A stretch of 64,000 nt of DNA from Eutreptiella sp. 'Long Island Sound 2002' (GCA_964036045.1 OZ038389.1:43089119-43153118), one strand, 5' to 3'; shown: positions 1 through 11,967, counted from the first letter of the stretch. Translations and numbers: made by a program. Notes: generated by a model not told the origin, from the letters alone.

Positions 1-102
1 ACCGCCGACCCCCCCCCATCGCTTTGGCACAGCCATCGTCTACAGAACAATGCCTGCCCCTGTGACTGGACAGTCAGCGAAGGGCGGTCACAGCGGTGGC
101 AT

Positions 103-403
103 GGGTGGGCGGGCTTTCAACTTCGGGGGGGGGGGGGGGGCTGGGGTGTCGATACAGACCTCTGGCTAGACCCCCACAAATAAAGGGCTCAGTTGACGGG
201 CCCCCAACAATCCGACCGAGACTGATCCCTGGGCCTCGGAGATGGCACGGACCCTCAACGCTCAAAAAAAAATTTTCGGCGCCTCAAGCACCAAAATTCA
301 TAATAACTGATCAACGGTCCTGTCAATTGAGCCCTTTTCCCGAACCCCCTCCCCCCAGTTTTGGGGGGCTCTATCGACCCCCCCCCCTCAAGCCCATGCT
401 CCC
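103..403. mobile_element. MITE-like inverted-repeat element, poly(G) family, copy A
   Basis: The left end (GGGTGGGCGGGCTTTCAA, then a 14-base G run) and the right end (C run, then a CTCAAGCCCATGCTCC-like end) are imperfect inverted repeats. Inside lie inverted sub-repeats around CTCAATTGAC (left part) and TCAATTGAG (right part). The same modules occur in the same order at 6735-7106, which defines a family. There is no coding capacity, so it would be non-autonomous. A possible 3-bp target duplication (CAT) flanks it, but this is weak. Confidence 0.5.
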
Positions 404-3400
404 ATACGCACCTTGTTCAAAAAGGGCGGCCGGAGCGTCGTAATCCATGGTCTTGGTCGTCATTGGGGGCAGAGCTCTGCGGACGTCATGGACCTGCGCA
501 CTGATGTCGTTGGAGTCCTCGGTGTCAAAGTTAAACAGGGGGTACTCCTGCAGATCCGCGCGGCACAAGGGCGAAGGGGCTCTCAAACACACGATTGGCG
601 GCAATGGGAAGGAAATATGGGGCATGGGGGGGACTCAGGCTCGGACGCTGACACCAACACCACCTCTAACTTTTTGGGCCCTGGGTGAGGGGGGGGGGGG
701 GAGGCTCGCCCCAACATACATACCTCAAACGGATACCCTTGTCGCATTGATCCATTTGAACACAAATGTGTTCAGGTTTTGAAAAAACAAATTCACCCTT
801 TGGAGGGGTCTGCTCCCAGCAGCGAGAATTGTGGGGCTGGATGGGGAAGGGGCAGGGGTCAGAAAAAGTTTCATGTTGTGCATGCACATTTGGATTCCCC
901 GTAAAATTCTGAGCATCTTGAGTATACCTACACACATGGGGTAACAACACAATTTGACCCCCACCATGCGCTAGAAACAAGAAATTCCAGCGCCTTTGGG
1001 CCAAGTTGGGGCCAAATGTGGTCCGGACCTCCTCAACGTTTTGGACCTTCCGGGGGTGGGGTGGGGGGGGGGTGTCAGGTCTGAGCCTGAGGGCCCCCCG
1101 TGATACGGGGCCAGAATTGAACGAGCAAAAGACTTGGTCCCGAGCTTCAGGATTGTCGAGGGCCGAAAATTAAGAGCTGAGCCCCATTCATGGGTTGCCT
1201 GGATGAAGCCACCGGCCCCTCCCAATGGCCCAGCTGCGGAAATCAAGAGGGGCCATTTTTGGCCGAATTTTTGGCCAAGATGGTCCAACCAGTTTCCTGC
1301 ATCTTCACCAAGGGTGAGACCGACAACAGCCATCCGCAGCACTGGGGCTAGAGGGGGTTTGCTCAAGCGCCATTCAGATCCCCCTCGACAGAACTCCACC
1401 TGCCGCCACTGGGACATGGAGAGTGGATACCAACATGTATACCACAAAACACAGCCCCCCGCACTGGCGGGGCCTGAAGGGGGGAGGGGGGGGGGGGGGG
1501 GCTGGTCAAACTCACCCAGTCATTCACATCATACAATACTCCTCACGGGGGTACTTTTGCCCACCGCAGGTGCGGCGCAGGGTTTTTCAGGCCGGCATGG
1601 GTCGATTGAAGGATTTCAAGTGAATCCTGATGGCCTCCAGGGCGGCCTTGGGCCAGGCTTGGGCCATCGTTGGTTGACAATGGAAGCACGGACAAACCCA
1701 TCAGGGGGCAATGCAGCACCAGTCGGGCCCAACTGTTGGTGTCTATGGGTCCCTTGATGGACTGTTTTCGGGCCCCACTTTGTGGAATGTTATGAACAGC
1801 AACTCTACGTAAGGTGGCCTTGCCAAAATGCAATGGAATTGGTTAAAGGGGTTCACCATGGCCGGATATAGTGTATTGAGGAGGGGGGGGGGGGGGGGGG
1901 CTTGCGGCTGCCTCAGTGAATGCTGTTCCTGGAGTACCTGGTCCTAGTGGGCTGGTGCAGGCCTTTTCTGTGATACGGGGGGGGGCCTAAATCTTGGAGG
2001 AGGTAGGCAGTTTTTCAGGGCATGTACTGCTTTTGTCCTACCCCTACCCCAAGAGGGGGGGGGGGGGTCCAGTCCAGGAGGCAGGCACCCACTCACCGCC
2101 TTGTCCACGTTACCTACCCAATATCCAACCACACACAATGCATCAAATCGGGAACAGCTCACCACTGATTGCTGAAGACATGTATGTTACTGACTCACTG
2201 TCGCCGGACTCCCAGCAGTCAGAAATTGAGGAGGAATCACCTCTAGAGTGGAGAAACACAGAACACAACCGACACGTAAAAATTAGTGTGCGTACAGGGG
2301 ATGGATCCAATGTTCAGTTGTACAATAACTGAGCTACTACCATCAGAATGTTCATAGTTTGAACATGTTGTCCAGAAAAAAGTCCCAACCCCTTCTTGGC
2401 CCACCACCACCACCAGGGGGAGGGGGGGGGATTGCGCTGAGGGCACCCAGAATTTCAAAAAAGGCAGGCAGGCACCATCTGAGCCACTAACAAAAGGCCT
2501 GGGCTGGTGGGGCTTGTACATTGGTGCTGGCTTAGATGTGCTGCCACTGGGGCTGACATCAAATTGTATGCCTTGTGTTCACCGAAAAAGAATTCAACCA
2601 TTTATGAAAACATTTTGGTATCATCGGCACCAGCCTGCACAGTGGGAGATGAATGGTACAGTCCACTGAGGCCCGGAACACCCAGCCCCTGTATGGCATT
2701 CAATCTGGCTGCCTTCGTTCTAGATTGTCCCAGTGGAATGGCCTCTAACCCAGTGTCGCACTCCTCCTACTGCCAGCACCGACTTGCAACACAGAAGAGG
2801 CGGGGGGGGGGGGGTCCGTAAAGGCTGGTTGGTGTACTGTGCCTTCCATTAGTTGCTTGAGATGGGTTTGTGTCAGTCGGGGGCGAATGAGAAGTGAAAT
2901 GTTTGGTCCCACTGTTCACCGGTGCAGCATACCTCCAACAACGCTGTCCACTCCACTGCAAGCACCGCCAGGCTTCACATGCAGGCACTCCCATGACCAC
3001 GAAAATCGAAGGGGGGGGCGAACCATAAATGGTGAGTGGGTATACCGCTCAGTACTTGAAACTAAAATTCAGCGCACTTGGATGTTTTCTGTGGAGGCTT
3101 GCCCCCAGACCGCATACAGCCGGGTGGTAGGTAATATGGACTGGGCAGGGGTGTGAGGGGGAGGGGTGTAGTTTTGTGGGTGAGAGTGGCAGGGCTGTGT
3201 CACTGCTGATCAATGCAGACATGCCCCCGTAGCGCCCATGGGGGGCCCTGCCAGCGGCAGCAGGCTTCGCGTTCAGTCATTCCCAGACCGTGAAGATTGG
3301 GGGTGCTTGACCACTGATAATGTGGGAGCTGCACCGCAGGGCACGGGTTTGCGGGCACATCTGTCATGTGCGGCATTGCCACGCATTGGGCCCACGGTGT

Positions 3401-5603
3401 CGCTAGCGGAGTGTGCCCCGTGCGCCGTAGGCCAAGCGATTCCTGATGGTTGTGCTCGGGCTGAGGGTTGGCGGACTCTGGGGACCAAGTGCAGAGCCCT
3501 GGATGGCGGGCGGGCAGAGAGGGGGGGGCGGGATGCCATCAAGGCTGAACGAGTGTACCGGTTGGTACTTCCGGGTGTACGCACGTGTTCGCTTTTGGGG
3601 GGAGGGAATCGGGGGGTATGGGCATGTGCTTTCCGGTCTGGTCCGCACAACACGACGAATGCCAGTCAACACCTTCCGAGACAGAGACGGAGGAAGGGAG
3701 GGAGGGAGGGAGGGAGGGAGGCCAATACACGTGGCATCCCTTGACCTGCCCCTGCCACGAGAGGAAGTGCGGTGGGTGTTGGCGGTCACGCTGTACCCCC
3801 CCCTCACTGCCCCCGGTATCTCCCTGTCGTTCTTCCCTTCGTCCCCTGGGCCCTACACTACTCGACTTTCTCTGGGGACGGATGGGGTCGTGCAAAGCGC
3901 ATGGGCATTCCATCGGAGCACCGAGTGTTGTGGGTCAGGGCAGGGGCTGTGGGTGCGGAACAGTGCGACGGTGAAGAGACCTTCTGAATGATTAGAAATA
4001 AAGTGGCAGAACACGATAAGTAATGGCACACGAAGCCCGTGTCCGCGTTGCGGTTCTGCAGATGGGGTAAAGGGCATGGGGGGCGCCATATTCCATTGCA
4101 GAAAGAGGGGGGGGGGGCGTCCGAGCCAAAGCCCCCCCCCCTTCCCCTTCCACGTGATGGACATCCTCCGTCCCCCCCCCTCCCCTCCCTCCGTCCCATC
4201 CCCCCTGCCCCCGCGGGGGGTGCTGCACAGGCACATCGACTGAGCGACTGGTGGGAAGCGTCGGATAATCAGCGCAAGGGCGGAAGGAGGACTCACTGGT
4301 ACATGTTTGATGGGCACCTTTCGGAACAAAAGAGACACTGAAAACTTTTCTGCCCCCCTGCATGACATTCCGTTTGGTTGCTGTTTCTTTATGGGCCCTG
4401 GACAGTCACCCGTTCTTCTCTTCGCATGCTGCGTCGGGTCGCTGTGTTTTGTCGGCTGCTGCGGCCTGTACTCCTGCTGGTGTTGTTTCCACTTTCGCGG
4501 AGCCCTGTCGTTGGTGTACCGGGGCTGTGCTGGTTGTGCTGGTTGCTGCGGGGGTCGTTTGACACGGTTTTCGCTGCCCACGCACCTCCGCTCTGCGGTC
4601 GTCCACCACCTGCCTCACCGCGTTTCCGTGTGCGTGAGGCCCAGGTGCCCCACTCCTCCGCGCGTTGTGCCGGTCCCCGGAGGGGGAAGACGTACGAGGG
4701 GGACCGGAAGGTAAAGAGGGGACAGTGATCAGCGCTGGCCTTTGGATCACTTTGGGGGGGCTGTGGTTCCGGTGCACTCTTGAGTCGATTGCTCGACTTC
4801 GTCTTGTGCGCAAAGATAAAAAGATTGGGAGATGGGCTGGAGGCTGCCAGAGTCACTCAGGCATGCGAATACTCAGGCACCACGCGGGGGCTGGGGTCAT
4901 CCCATTTCGCCCCTACATCACTTGGGGGAGGCACTCCTGTTGCATGTCGAGGGCTACCGCTGGAGGGGTAAGTAATGCTGTCGTACCACGGGAGGTTTTT
5001 TGGGAGGGCTAATTTGGAACTGGTCCTTAGAAATGAAGGAAAATTTTTGTAGAAGGCCCCTTGCTGTTGCTTCCTAGTGGATGGTCACTGTAATGTCTGG
5101 GTGGGCTCTGCTGATATTTCCTGGTGGAACAAGCCATGCGCCCAGCCCCTGCTGGACTTGCACCACTTTCCAATTCCTGCAACCCGTGCCTCGTGCACAC
5201 ATTTTGGCACATCGCATCCTTCAAATTGAGGGAAATTTTTCGTACGAGGTAGGGCTTCCAAATTTGTCCACATCAACTTTGTTCCTCTCTAAAATTGTTC
5301 CCCCAAGGTAGGGCGCTGCCATGGGGTGGACGACCTCCGTCACGGGGGCCGGTCAAGCCCCTCCCGGAGCAGACGGTGGACTTACTCACTTCTTCTTCAC
5401 TGGCTCACCCCCCCCCCCCCCCCAAACCGACCGGAGCACGTCAACGCGTCCTCCAAATCAGACCCGGGGAGCGGCGGTCCGCCCGCTGAGTTGCCCAGGA
5501 GGCAGGCCAGGCCGCACCCCCCGCGGACGTGCCCATCCCCCGCGGTGTGTGCGGCACCGGCACCAGTGCACCGCTGCGCCCGGGAGGGGGGCACGCGCAC
5601 AAG
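404..5603. other. Unassigned G/C-run-rich sequence
   Basis: I see no gene here that I can support on either strand. Open frames are short, overlap on both strands and have the Pro/Gly/Arg/His-rich composition expected of GC-rich non-coding DNA. Poly(G) or poly(C) runs of 9 or more bases occur near 690, 1484, 1880, 2056, 2425, 2805, 4108, 4130 and 5407. Parts of 3190-3320 and 3545-3600 resemble 13985-14080 and 13845-13890 in a different order, suggesting a dispersed but degraded repeat. Confidence 0.5.
3690..3722. repeat. (GGGA)n microsatellite
   Basis: About eight tandem GGGA/GGAG units, all purine on the plus strand. Confidence 0.9.
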
Positions 5604-6526
5604 CGCTGGGCCGACGGGGCAGAGGCTGGACTGCGTGCCTGTGATGCCCCGTCCTACCGAGAGTGAGACCACCCGTTTTGCACTGTGCCGGGGGAGTGGG
5701 GGGTGCTGCGTTAGTGGGGGGCCGCTCCACGTGTGTCATGGACCTGCGGGTTTGGTATCGTTTTGAAGGCAGTGGCCTGCGCCGGCACAGGGGGTGCGTG
5801 CTACCGTGCCAATCCTAACTATTTGCGGAATCCTAAGTTTTGCGTTGGGTGTTTCGAATTTTATTTAAGCAAAATTTTGCGGCAACACTTAAAATAGGGG
5901 AAAAAAAAAAATTTTGCGATTTTTTTCTGCGGAACCCATTTTTGCGGAGCGTATTGAGACAAAAGTTTTTTTTATTTTTGCGTTTTTATTGCGGAACCCA
6001 TTTTTGCGAAGGGCCTGGGGTACCTTGGACTCTGGGATTGCAGTCCATAGCACAGACAAGCACCAACAAGCAAGTGTTTCGGATGCTTCAACCTTACCAG
6101 TTTTCAATGACACCAATATCCAAATTCAAATATGTCCAACGTGCTCACACAATACCTGACGCTCGTGGGTAACCTGCTTCATAATACATTCTGACAGCAC
6201 AGCAAGGAGCAGAATGGGGTCTGAGAAACAAAAGGGTGGGGGGGTTGGGCAACAAGCAGTGGGGCAAACACAGCATCCGTCCCGCAATTGTGGTATTTCT
6301 GCAAAGGGGGGCAGGGGCAAAAAAAAAAAATTTGCGATTTTTTTTTGCGGAACCCATTTTTGCGAAGGGCACAAAGCCAAAAATTAATATTTTTTTTGCG
6401 TTTCTTTTTTTTTTGCGGCAAAACAACACGTTGGACCGGGAATTAATTATTTCCGCAAATAGTTAGGATTGGCACGGTATGCCTCAGGGCTCATGTGGTA
6501 TTGTGCCATGTTTGCCTTGAAAAAGG
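5604..6526. repeat. Dispersed ~260-bp repeat, copy 1, split by a MITE
   Basis: The bases 5604-5803 plus 6478-6526 match 39597-39858 closely, with only scattered differences by eye. They share a CGACGGGGCAGAGGCTGGAC start, a GTGCCGGGGGAGTGGGGGGT core and a GGCTCATGTGGTATTGTGCC tail. In this copy the two halves are separated by the 674-bp element at 5804-6477. The other copy is uninterrupted and lies in intron 2 of the subtilase. I cannot assign the repeat to a known class: it has no clear terminal inverted repeats and no open frame. Confidence 0.85.
5804..6477. mobile_element. Non-autonomous TA-target MITE with 27-bp perfect TIRs
   Basis: The element begins CCGTGCCAATCC and ends GGATTGGCACGG. 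The terminal inverted repeats match perfectly over 27 bases (5804-5830 against 6451-6477). Both ends are flanked by TA (5802-5803 and 6478-6479). The paralogous copy at 39802-39803 shows the pre-insertion site with a single TA, so both ends and the target duplication are defined by direct comparison. Internally it is T/A-rich, with three direct copies of a TTTTGCGGAACCCATTTTTG-like motif (about 5928, 5990 and 6345). No transposase frame is present. TA duplication is typical of Tc1/mariner-type MITEs, though other superfamilies also use TA. Confidence 0.9.
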
Positions 6527-6734
6527 CGCCTGGGGAACGTGCACGCCCCATTGCGCTGCGTGTCTGGGAGCACGAATGGTACCCTCAGCGTCCTACATAT
6601 CCCACGACTGCACCGTATCGCCACCACAACGCCTTCGGGAGGCAGATGGGGCAACAAAAAAAGGGAAAACCTTCTGATGCCAATGTACAGCGGGAACAAC
6701 CCACTCGAGGACCTACGGCCACTTCAGTCTGTTT

Positions 6735-7106
6735 GGGTAGGCAGGCTTTCAATTGGGGGGGGGGGGGGGGTCGATAGAGCCCGCTGGCTAGCCCCCCCCC
6801 CCCAAAGGCGCTCAATTGACGGGACCCCCAAAATCCTACCGAGACTGACCCCCGGGCCTCGGAGGTGACCCACAGCCCAAAATCGGCAAAAAATGAAAAT
6901 TGGATTTTTGGAATCAGCGCGGTGAGGGGGTTCAGAAAAGTCATCATTTGCCATGTATTTGGTGAAAAAAAAATTTTGACCATTTTTAGTGCTCAAAAAA
7001 TTTTTGGGCGCCTTCGGCGCCAGAATTCATAATAACTGATTTATGGTCCTGTCAATTGAGTCCTTTTCCCAGACCACCCCCTCCCCAGTTGAAAGCCCTA
7101 CTGCCC
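6735..7106. mobile_element. MITE-like inverted-repeat element, poly(G) family, copy B
   Basis: The left end GGGTAGGCAGGCTTTCAATT followed by a G run pairs with the right end CCCAGTTGAAAGCCCTACTGCCC. Sub-terminal inverted repeats (GCTCAATTGACGGGACC on the left, GGTCCTGTCAATTGAGTCC on the right) extend the arms. It shares these modules with 103-403, including the GGGCCTCGGAG and AATTCATAATAACTGAT segments. A TTT may be duplicated at the ends (GTTT|GGG...CCC|TTTC). There is no protein-coding content. Confidence 0.6.
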
Positions 7107-7345
7107 TTTCCGCGACATCCCCCCCCCTTACCTATCTCAATGTTCCTACAGGTGCCTGCGCCTGCTCGGCCGGATGCTGGTTGGCCGCTTGGCGGTATGA
7201 GGGCAGCGCTGCGTGGGGGCTGGATGCCTGGCCATGAATGCGCTGGATCACCGCTCCGCTTCAAACGGCTTCAACTGATCCGCAACAAACGACACGTCCG
7301 TGCCCGAGCTCTGCTGCCGGGCATCGTCTGCCCCGCCCCTCCGCA

Positions 7346-7422
7346 ACACGCATCACACAAGGCCCTGCCCTCAGCCACACGCATCACACAAGGCCTTGCC
7401 CTCAGCCACACGCATCATACAA
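7346..7422. repeat. 31-bp tandem repeat, about 2.5 units
   Basis: Unit ACACGCATCACACAAGGCCY starts at 7346, 7377 and 7408; the third unit is partial. Units 1 and 2 differ at one visible position. Confidence 0.9.
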
Positions 7423-7760
7423 TGGCAACAGCCAGAAGGCTGTTCGAAATGGTGCGAAACCGGTTAAGGGAGTCCTCCGAATGCGACTCCAGGGCACCCC
7501 AGTGCTGCAGCGACTTGTAGACCAGAGCGCTTGTCACGGGAATGCCCTCGATGAAGGTCGGGGTCACCAACACGACTGCGGCCTCCACAAGAACTCTGTC
7601 GAAGGATTGTGACGAGGGAACAGCCTCCAGCTCCCACTGTTGCCTCCCCTCTCCCACGGGGGAGGGGGGGGCGGGGGGCTCTGCTGACCCACTGGCCTCA
7701 TTTGCAAACGTGCCTTCCTCAGGGCAGGGGTGACACCGGGGATGGGGTTACAGCGAATGG

Positions 7761-7915
7761 TAAGATCAAAAAACTCAGAAAAAATTAAAAAAGGAAAAAG
7801 GAAAAAAAAAAAAAAAGAAAAAAGAAAAAAGAATAGAAAAGAAAAGAAAAAACACGAAAAAAAAAATTCAAAAAAAATCCAAAAAAAGAAAGTCAAGACA
7901 AAAATTACCAAAAAA
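7761..7915. repeat. A-rich low-complexity tract
   Basis: About 150 bases almost entirely A with scattered G, T and C. The lysine-rich frame it creates on the plus strand is a composition artefact. Confidence 0.85.
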
Positions 7916-8523
7916 TGAGTAGGTCCAGGTGCCGCCTTGGCCCATTCAATAGCGCACCTTGGCTCTTCCCCAGCGGAGTCATCGACAAGCAGAAGCAGTC
8001 CCCCGTGGGGCCAGTACCACTTTCTAGTGGCTACAACGTGGTCAGAGGGGCATCCCCCCCCCCCCGAGGGACACAAATGGGTCACTCCTTCGGCCTTCAA
8101 CACACAAACGTACCACATCCTCTTGACCACCAAAACCATGGTCAGAAAGAGGAGGCACAGGGCCATGAGGCTTGGACAAGGGCGTACTTGCGCAAGGCCG
8201 GGGGGCTGCAGCCCAAGCCGGCCCAAAGCCTCCCTCGCATCCCGCCCCCCCCCCCCCCCCCCCACACACACACTGATGTCGGCCCCCACACGGGCACGAG
8301 CACGCCCACACGGCGGTCGGTGGTCGGTTGACAGCGGTTGGCGTTCTGTGCGCTGGGTTGATGCTGGACCGACGGCGGTGAATGGTTGGCTGGCGGCGGC
8401 TGTGCCGGGGTCGGTGCGGGATGGACACAGCGAGAGGGGGGGAGGGGGGGATCGATGGACCTCGTGCTATTGATACTTGCAAAATGCCGGTGGTTGAGGG
8501 GGAAGGTGAATGCCCCGTACTGC

Positions 8524-8850
8524 TCACGACTGCAGCTTCGGGGGAGGCAGTGTGGGGCGGGATGGATGCGACGAAGGGAGTGACCTGGTCTCGTTCTCAT
8601 TCTTCTGCCTTCGCAGCTGCTCCTTCAGGCGCCGAATCTCATCGTCCTTCTGCTGCGCCTCCTTCTGCAACGCTATCTTCTGCCGCTCGACTTGGCTGCA
8701 CTGCATAACATCACGGGGCACACCGCGTCTCAGGGTCTCCAGATTCACCGACGCAAAGCGTACAATTCCGCTCATCGACTTTCGGAGCCCCTGAGCAGTC
8801 ACTCGTGTTTCGTCCGGAGTCTTTCCAGACCGTTCCTCTCGTGCTCTCCT
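8524..8850 (-). CDS. Putative coiled-coil C-terminal exon, unknown protein
   Basis: On the minus strand a frame reads through TPDETRVTAQGLRKSM and SGIVRFASVNLETL into a charged heptad-like segment (ERQKIALQKEAQQKDDEIRR, LKEQLRRQKNEN), then ends in a Ser/Pro tail. This is much more protein-like than the surrounding frames and predicts a coiled coil. No family is recognised. A CAG acceptor-like site just before GLRKSM could open the exon. Further upstream on the same strand, at 9445-9700, a Ser/Pro-rich frame (PAFNLSDTPS, LPLPPKPTNN) runs to EWARK and a good donor (AAG|GTGTGT), so a multi-exon minus-strand gene is possible. The exon structure is inferred, not shown. Confidence 0.33.
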   Translation of the reverse strand, partial: RRAREERSGKTPDETRVTAQGLRKSMSGIVRFASVNLETLRRGVPRDVMQCSQVERQKIALQKEAQQKDDEIRRLKEQLRRQKNENETRSLPSSHPSRPTLPPPKLQS

Positions 8851-9837
8851 GTGTTTTCGCGCGCGCTTTGTTACGGCCTTTCGCAACCGCAACGAGGGGG
8901 GCAAAAAGCATCGGATGCCTCGTGCTGGATGCAGAATCTTCCAGCCATTATGACCCCAGAAATGGGCGCCGAATTCGACAGAGGCTGACCAACGGCGTGG
9001 GCGATGGCCCATTGGCCCGCACGACGCCTTCTCCCGCAGTTGTGGGGCTCCATTGAATCCATCCCCCCTTCAATTCAAAGTCCGACGTGCGGAAACGAAC
9101 GCCGGAGGATGCCCCCAAAACACAAACGGTTGCAGACGAGCGGAACAGGCAACCGTCTGGTTGGGAAGGGGACGCTGATATCATCGGCGGATGAAAATGA
9201 GCAGGCGCTTAGGCGACACACGGGGACGGTGGCGAGGCGATGACATGCGTATGATAAGTCGTGGTTGGTATGCAGCCTCTGATGTACTGCCCCTCATATG
9301 CCGTCCATGATCCCCAGTCCCTGCACTGCCCCCAATGTGCAGCCCCGGGTGTGCCGCCCGGCATACGCAGCCCCTGACGTCTGAGAGGGTGAGGGTCAAA
9401 GCCAGAGTGCAAGTTGGCCCACAACCAGCAGCAGCAACTCGAGGACAGATGGTCCGAGGCGAGGCACACACCTTGCGTGCCCATTCCAGTGATTCTGCGT
9501 GTGCGTTATCTGGGGGAGGAGCAACTGCGGGGACTGCCACATTGTTCGTGGGCTTGGGAGGAAGTGGAAGATGGCTCAGGGAGGGATGCTCTTTGGAGAA
9601 ACTGTGGTCCTTGATACTGGGAGACGAGGACTCCTTCGCATGGGGCGAGGGGGTGTCTGACAGGTTGAATGCCGGACTCTGAACAACAAAGAAGAGGCCC
9701 AGGCGATGCCACAACGCGTGTTACTGGTGGATTTGCAGAAGGGGCACTGTGGTCTGCAATCTTCAGGCTCGTAATCACCGCAGGGAGTGCGTCAGATCTT
9801 TGGGCTAATTGACTACCACATAGAATGGCCACCAAAC

Positions 9838-9972
9838 AATGCATGCATGCGTACACCCACCCATGCACCTACCCCCTACCCGGGCATCCCCACCCCCATC
9901 CATCACCCAACCCATCCATCCGCTTGCCCATCCATCCATCAACCCATCCCTTGCTTCATCCCCCGTCCCCAT
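9838..9972. repeat. CCAT/ACCC-rich low-complexity tract
   Basis: Irregular runs of CCAT, CCCA and ACCC. Not telomeric in sequence. Confidence 0.7.
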
Positions 9973-10157
9973 TAGAAGGGAAGGGACCTCAGAGGCGGCC
10001 CCACAAGCGGTAAGGCAAACGGTTGGAGGATGTTGCCAAAGCGGTTGGGGGGTGGTTACTGTCGGTTACAAATGCCATTAAAGCTGGCACTTGGAGTCAG
10101 GGAAACAGTGGCTGGGCAAAGGCTGGGAGCCCTAGAGGGGGGGGGGGGGGGGCTGCA

Positions 10158-10234
10158 GGTGATCGGCACAGGCCCTGTGCCAGCGGATAGTTAGTTGGGA
10201 AACGGCGCCCACTCCCCGTGTCTCCACCACTTTC
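10158..10234. repeat. Short direct repeat, copy 1 (partner at 11968)
   Basis: GGTGATCGGCACAGGCC, GTGCCAGCGGATAG and CCACTCCCCGTGTCT blocks recur in order at 11968-12043 with small indels. The pair brackets the chromodomain reading frame by 1.8 kb. It could be the remains of retrotransposon termini, but similarity is confined to about 75 bp and no TG...CA ends are visible. Confidence 0.6.
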
Positions 10235-10880
10235 GAATAGATTTCGGATTTATTTGTACGATATCCTTTCCCGGACTGGTTTCCACTGGATGATGACGGG
10301 GTGCTCGAAATCTTTTCCTCTGCGTTCTCACGATGATTTTCCGGCATCCTTTGCTTCCCGATCGCCGTGTCCCGGGTCAAGTACTTCACTCAGGCGGCAA
10401 AGTCCTTTGCCTGTGATTGTTGTTCGGCGCATCCCCAATCAGTTCCCTGGGCATCCCCCTGGGTCCAGAGGTGGAGAGCTGCTGTGTGCACCTAAGCAGC
10501 TGAGACACTACCACTATCCTGACGACTTGGCCTGGGATGAGTGGCGTCTCACTGACAGAGAGGTCGAACGTATCGACCTGGAGAACGCAGCCAACCCTGA
10601 GGAGGCAAACAAACTCGAAGAAATGACTGCCAATGAGATGGCAGTCGATGGCTACTACGTGGTTGCAGGTATTGCTCGCCACGAGTATAAACAGGGTTGG
10701 AAATTCCTAACCCTGTGGCATGGCTATGGGCTGTCTGAGGCAACCTGGGAGCCCATGTCAGCCTTTATACAGCCAGATGGGACTATCAATCCCATCTTTC
10801 GTTCCTACCGCGTTGAGAACAACGAGGGCCAGCTACTAACCCGCGCTGAGACCCTGTCACAGCGTAAGAAGAAAAGCTAA
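10218..10880 (+). CDS. Chromodomain protein, probably a retrotransposon integrase C-terminus
   Basis: The C-terminal half of this 220-codon frame carries a chromodomain: YYVVAGIARHEY, then GWKFLTLWHGYG, then the diagnostic EATWEPMSAF (about residues 143-185). A Glu/Asp-rich helix (TDREVERIDLENAANPEEAN) precedes it and a basic tail (RAETLSQRKKKS) ends the protein at a TAA. Chromodomains at the end of an integrase are known from chromovirus-type Ty3/gypsy elements and may guide integration to chromatin. The first 80 or so residues are less protein-like, so the true start may be a splice acceptor near 10460 or the frame may be truncated. No integrase core is seen upstream. A small host chromodomain gene is the alternative. 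Confidence 0.55.
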   Translation: MSPPLSNRFRIYLYDILSRTGFHWMMTGCSKSFPLRSHDDFPASFASRSPCPGSSTSLRRQSPLPVIVVRRIPNQFPGHPPGSRGGELLCAPKQLRHYHYPDDLAWDEWRLTDREVERIDLENAANPEEANKLEEMTANEMAVDGYYVVAGIARHEYKQGWKFLTLWHGYGLSEATWEPMSAFIQPDGTINPIFRSYRVENNEGQLLTRAETLSQRKKKS

Positions 10881-11967
10881 TCTCCTTGTGCCTATCTATT
10901 TGTTGCTCCTAACCGAACTACCGAGGTTGCAAGCTTCAGGAGGCGGTGGTACTACCCAGACATCCCCTCCTCCCGTTGGGAGTCTCCTTCGGGCCAGACC
11001 TGCAGGAGTATTGGCTCCTCCTGGAGGTACACTTCCCCCCCACCGAGGGAAGCAACACTGGGGGTCATCGGAATACCACCAGGCCGCTTATCAGGTTTGC
11101 AGCCCAATGGTCGGTGAGTCGTACTACCCCAGCCTCCCACCGTGCCATCATCCTGCACGGTGTAGTATCAAGAACGCGCCCACGCACTGGACTAGGTACC
11201 CGTGGGGTCGGTTGAGTCCGGGATTCCCGCCTCCATATGACCACCCCAACTGCGGGAACTGCCTGAACACGCCGGCCTACGTGAACAGGTTCCGTCCCTT
11301 CAGAACTCACAGTTGAGGCCCTTTACTCGCAACCCCCTCCGTTTCCTAACCTCCCAGGGGCGGTGAGCACTCTTGTGCATCCTTTCGGATTGTGGTTGAT
11401 GACGGAGTCAGTATGGTGATACTGCGTGCCAGAATACTTCGCACACGTCAGTGGTCGCCCGCCACCCCTTGGACGCGGGCAAGCACCGGGCTGTGTGTAC
11501 TCCTTCGTGGCGGATCCGATATATACCTCTGCTAGGGCCTGACCACGCCTCCGGAATGGGTTTCGATTTCCGCCATACATTCGTGCCGTAGTGCCCTGTT
11601 GAATGTCCCACACGACCTTCCGTGCGGATCTCGGGGTCACATCCGGCTTCTCAACTTTGTCCTCATTGGCAGCTTCTGTGGTACGCACCCAGACATATCT
11701 TCGCTATGATTGCGGTGCTCTTTGCATTCCTCGCTATCTGGGCCACCAACTAGGATGTTTATACCACGGGCGGGTCCCCCATGGTTCACGACACTTCAAT
11801 TTATACTGCAGTGTGCGCTGTTGACCACGCTTTCCTGAATGTGCACACCATTGCACTATGCGGGGATGGGCCAGGCCATTTTGCACCCTTTCCGCATTAA
11901 TGTGTGTCTGGGAATGCTTTGAGCCCGTTGCCCCTGTCGGACTTTTGCGTTTTTGTATTTCAACTAC

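Larger units (their letters stand above)
7107..8523. other. Non-coding stretch with short repeats
   Basis: No gene is recognised. The interval contains the 31-bp tandem repeat at 7346, the A-rich tract at 7761 and C runs near 8057 and 8249. Confidence 0.4.

Noticed and set aside
9838-9972. Telomeric repeat
   Set aside because: CCAT/ACCC units are irregular and match no known telomere repeat; the location is internal.
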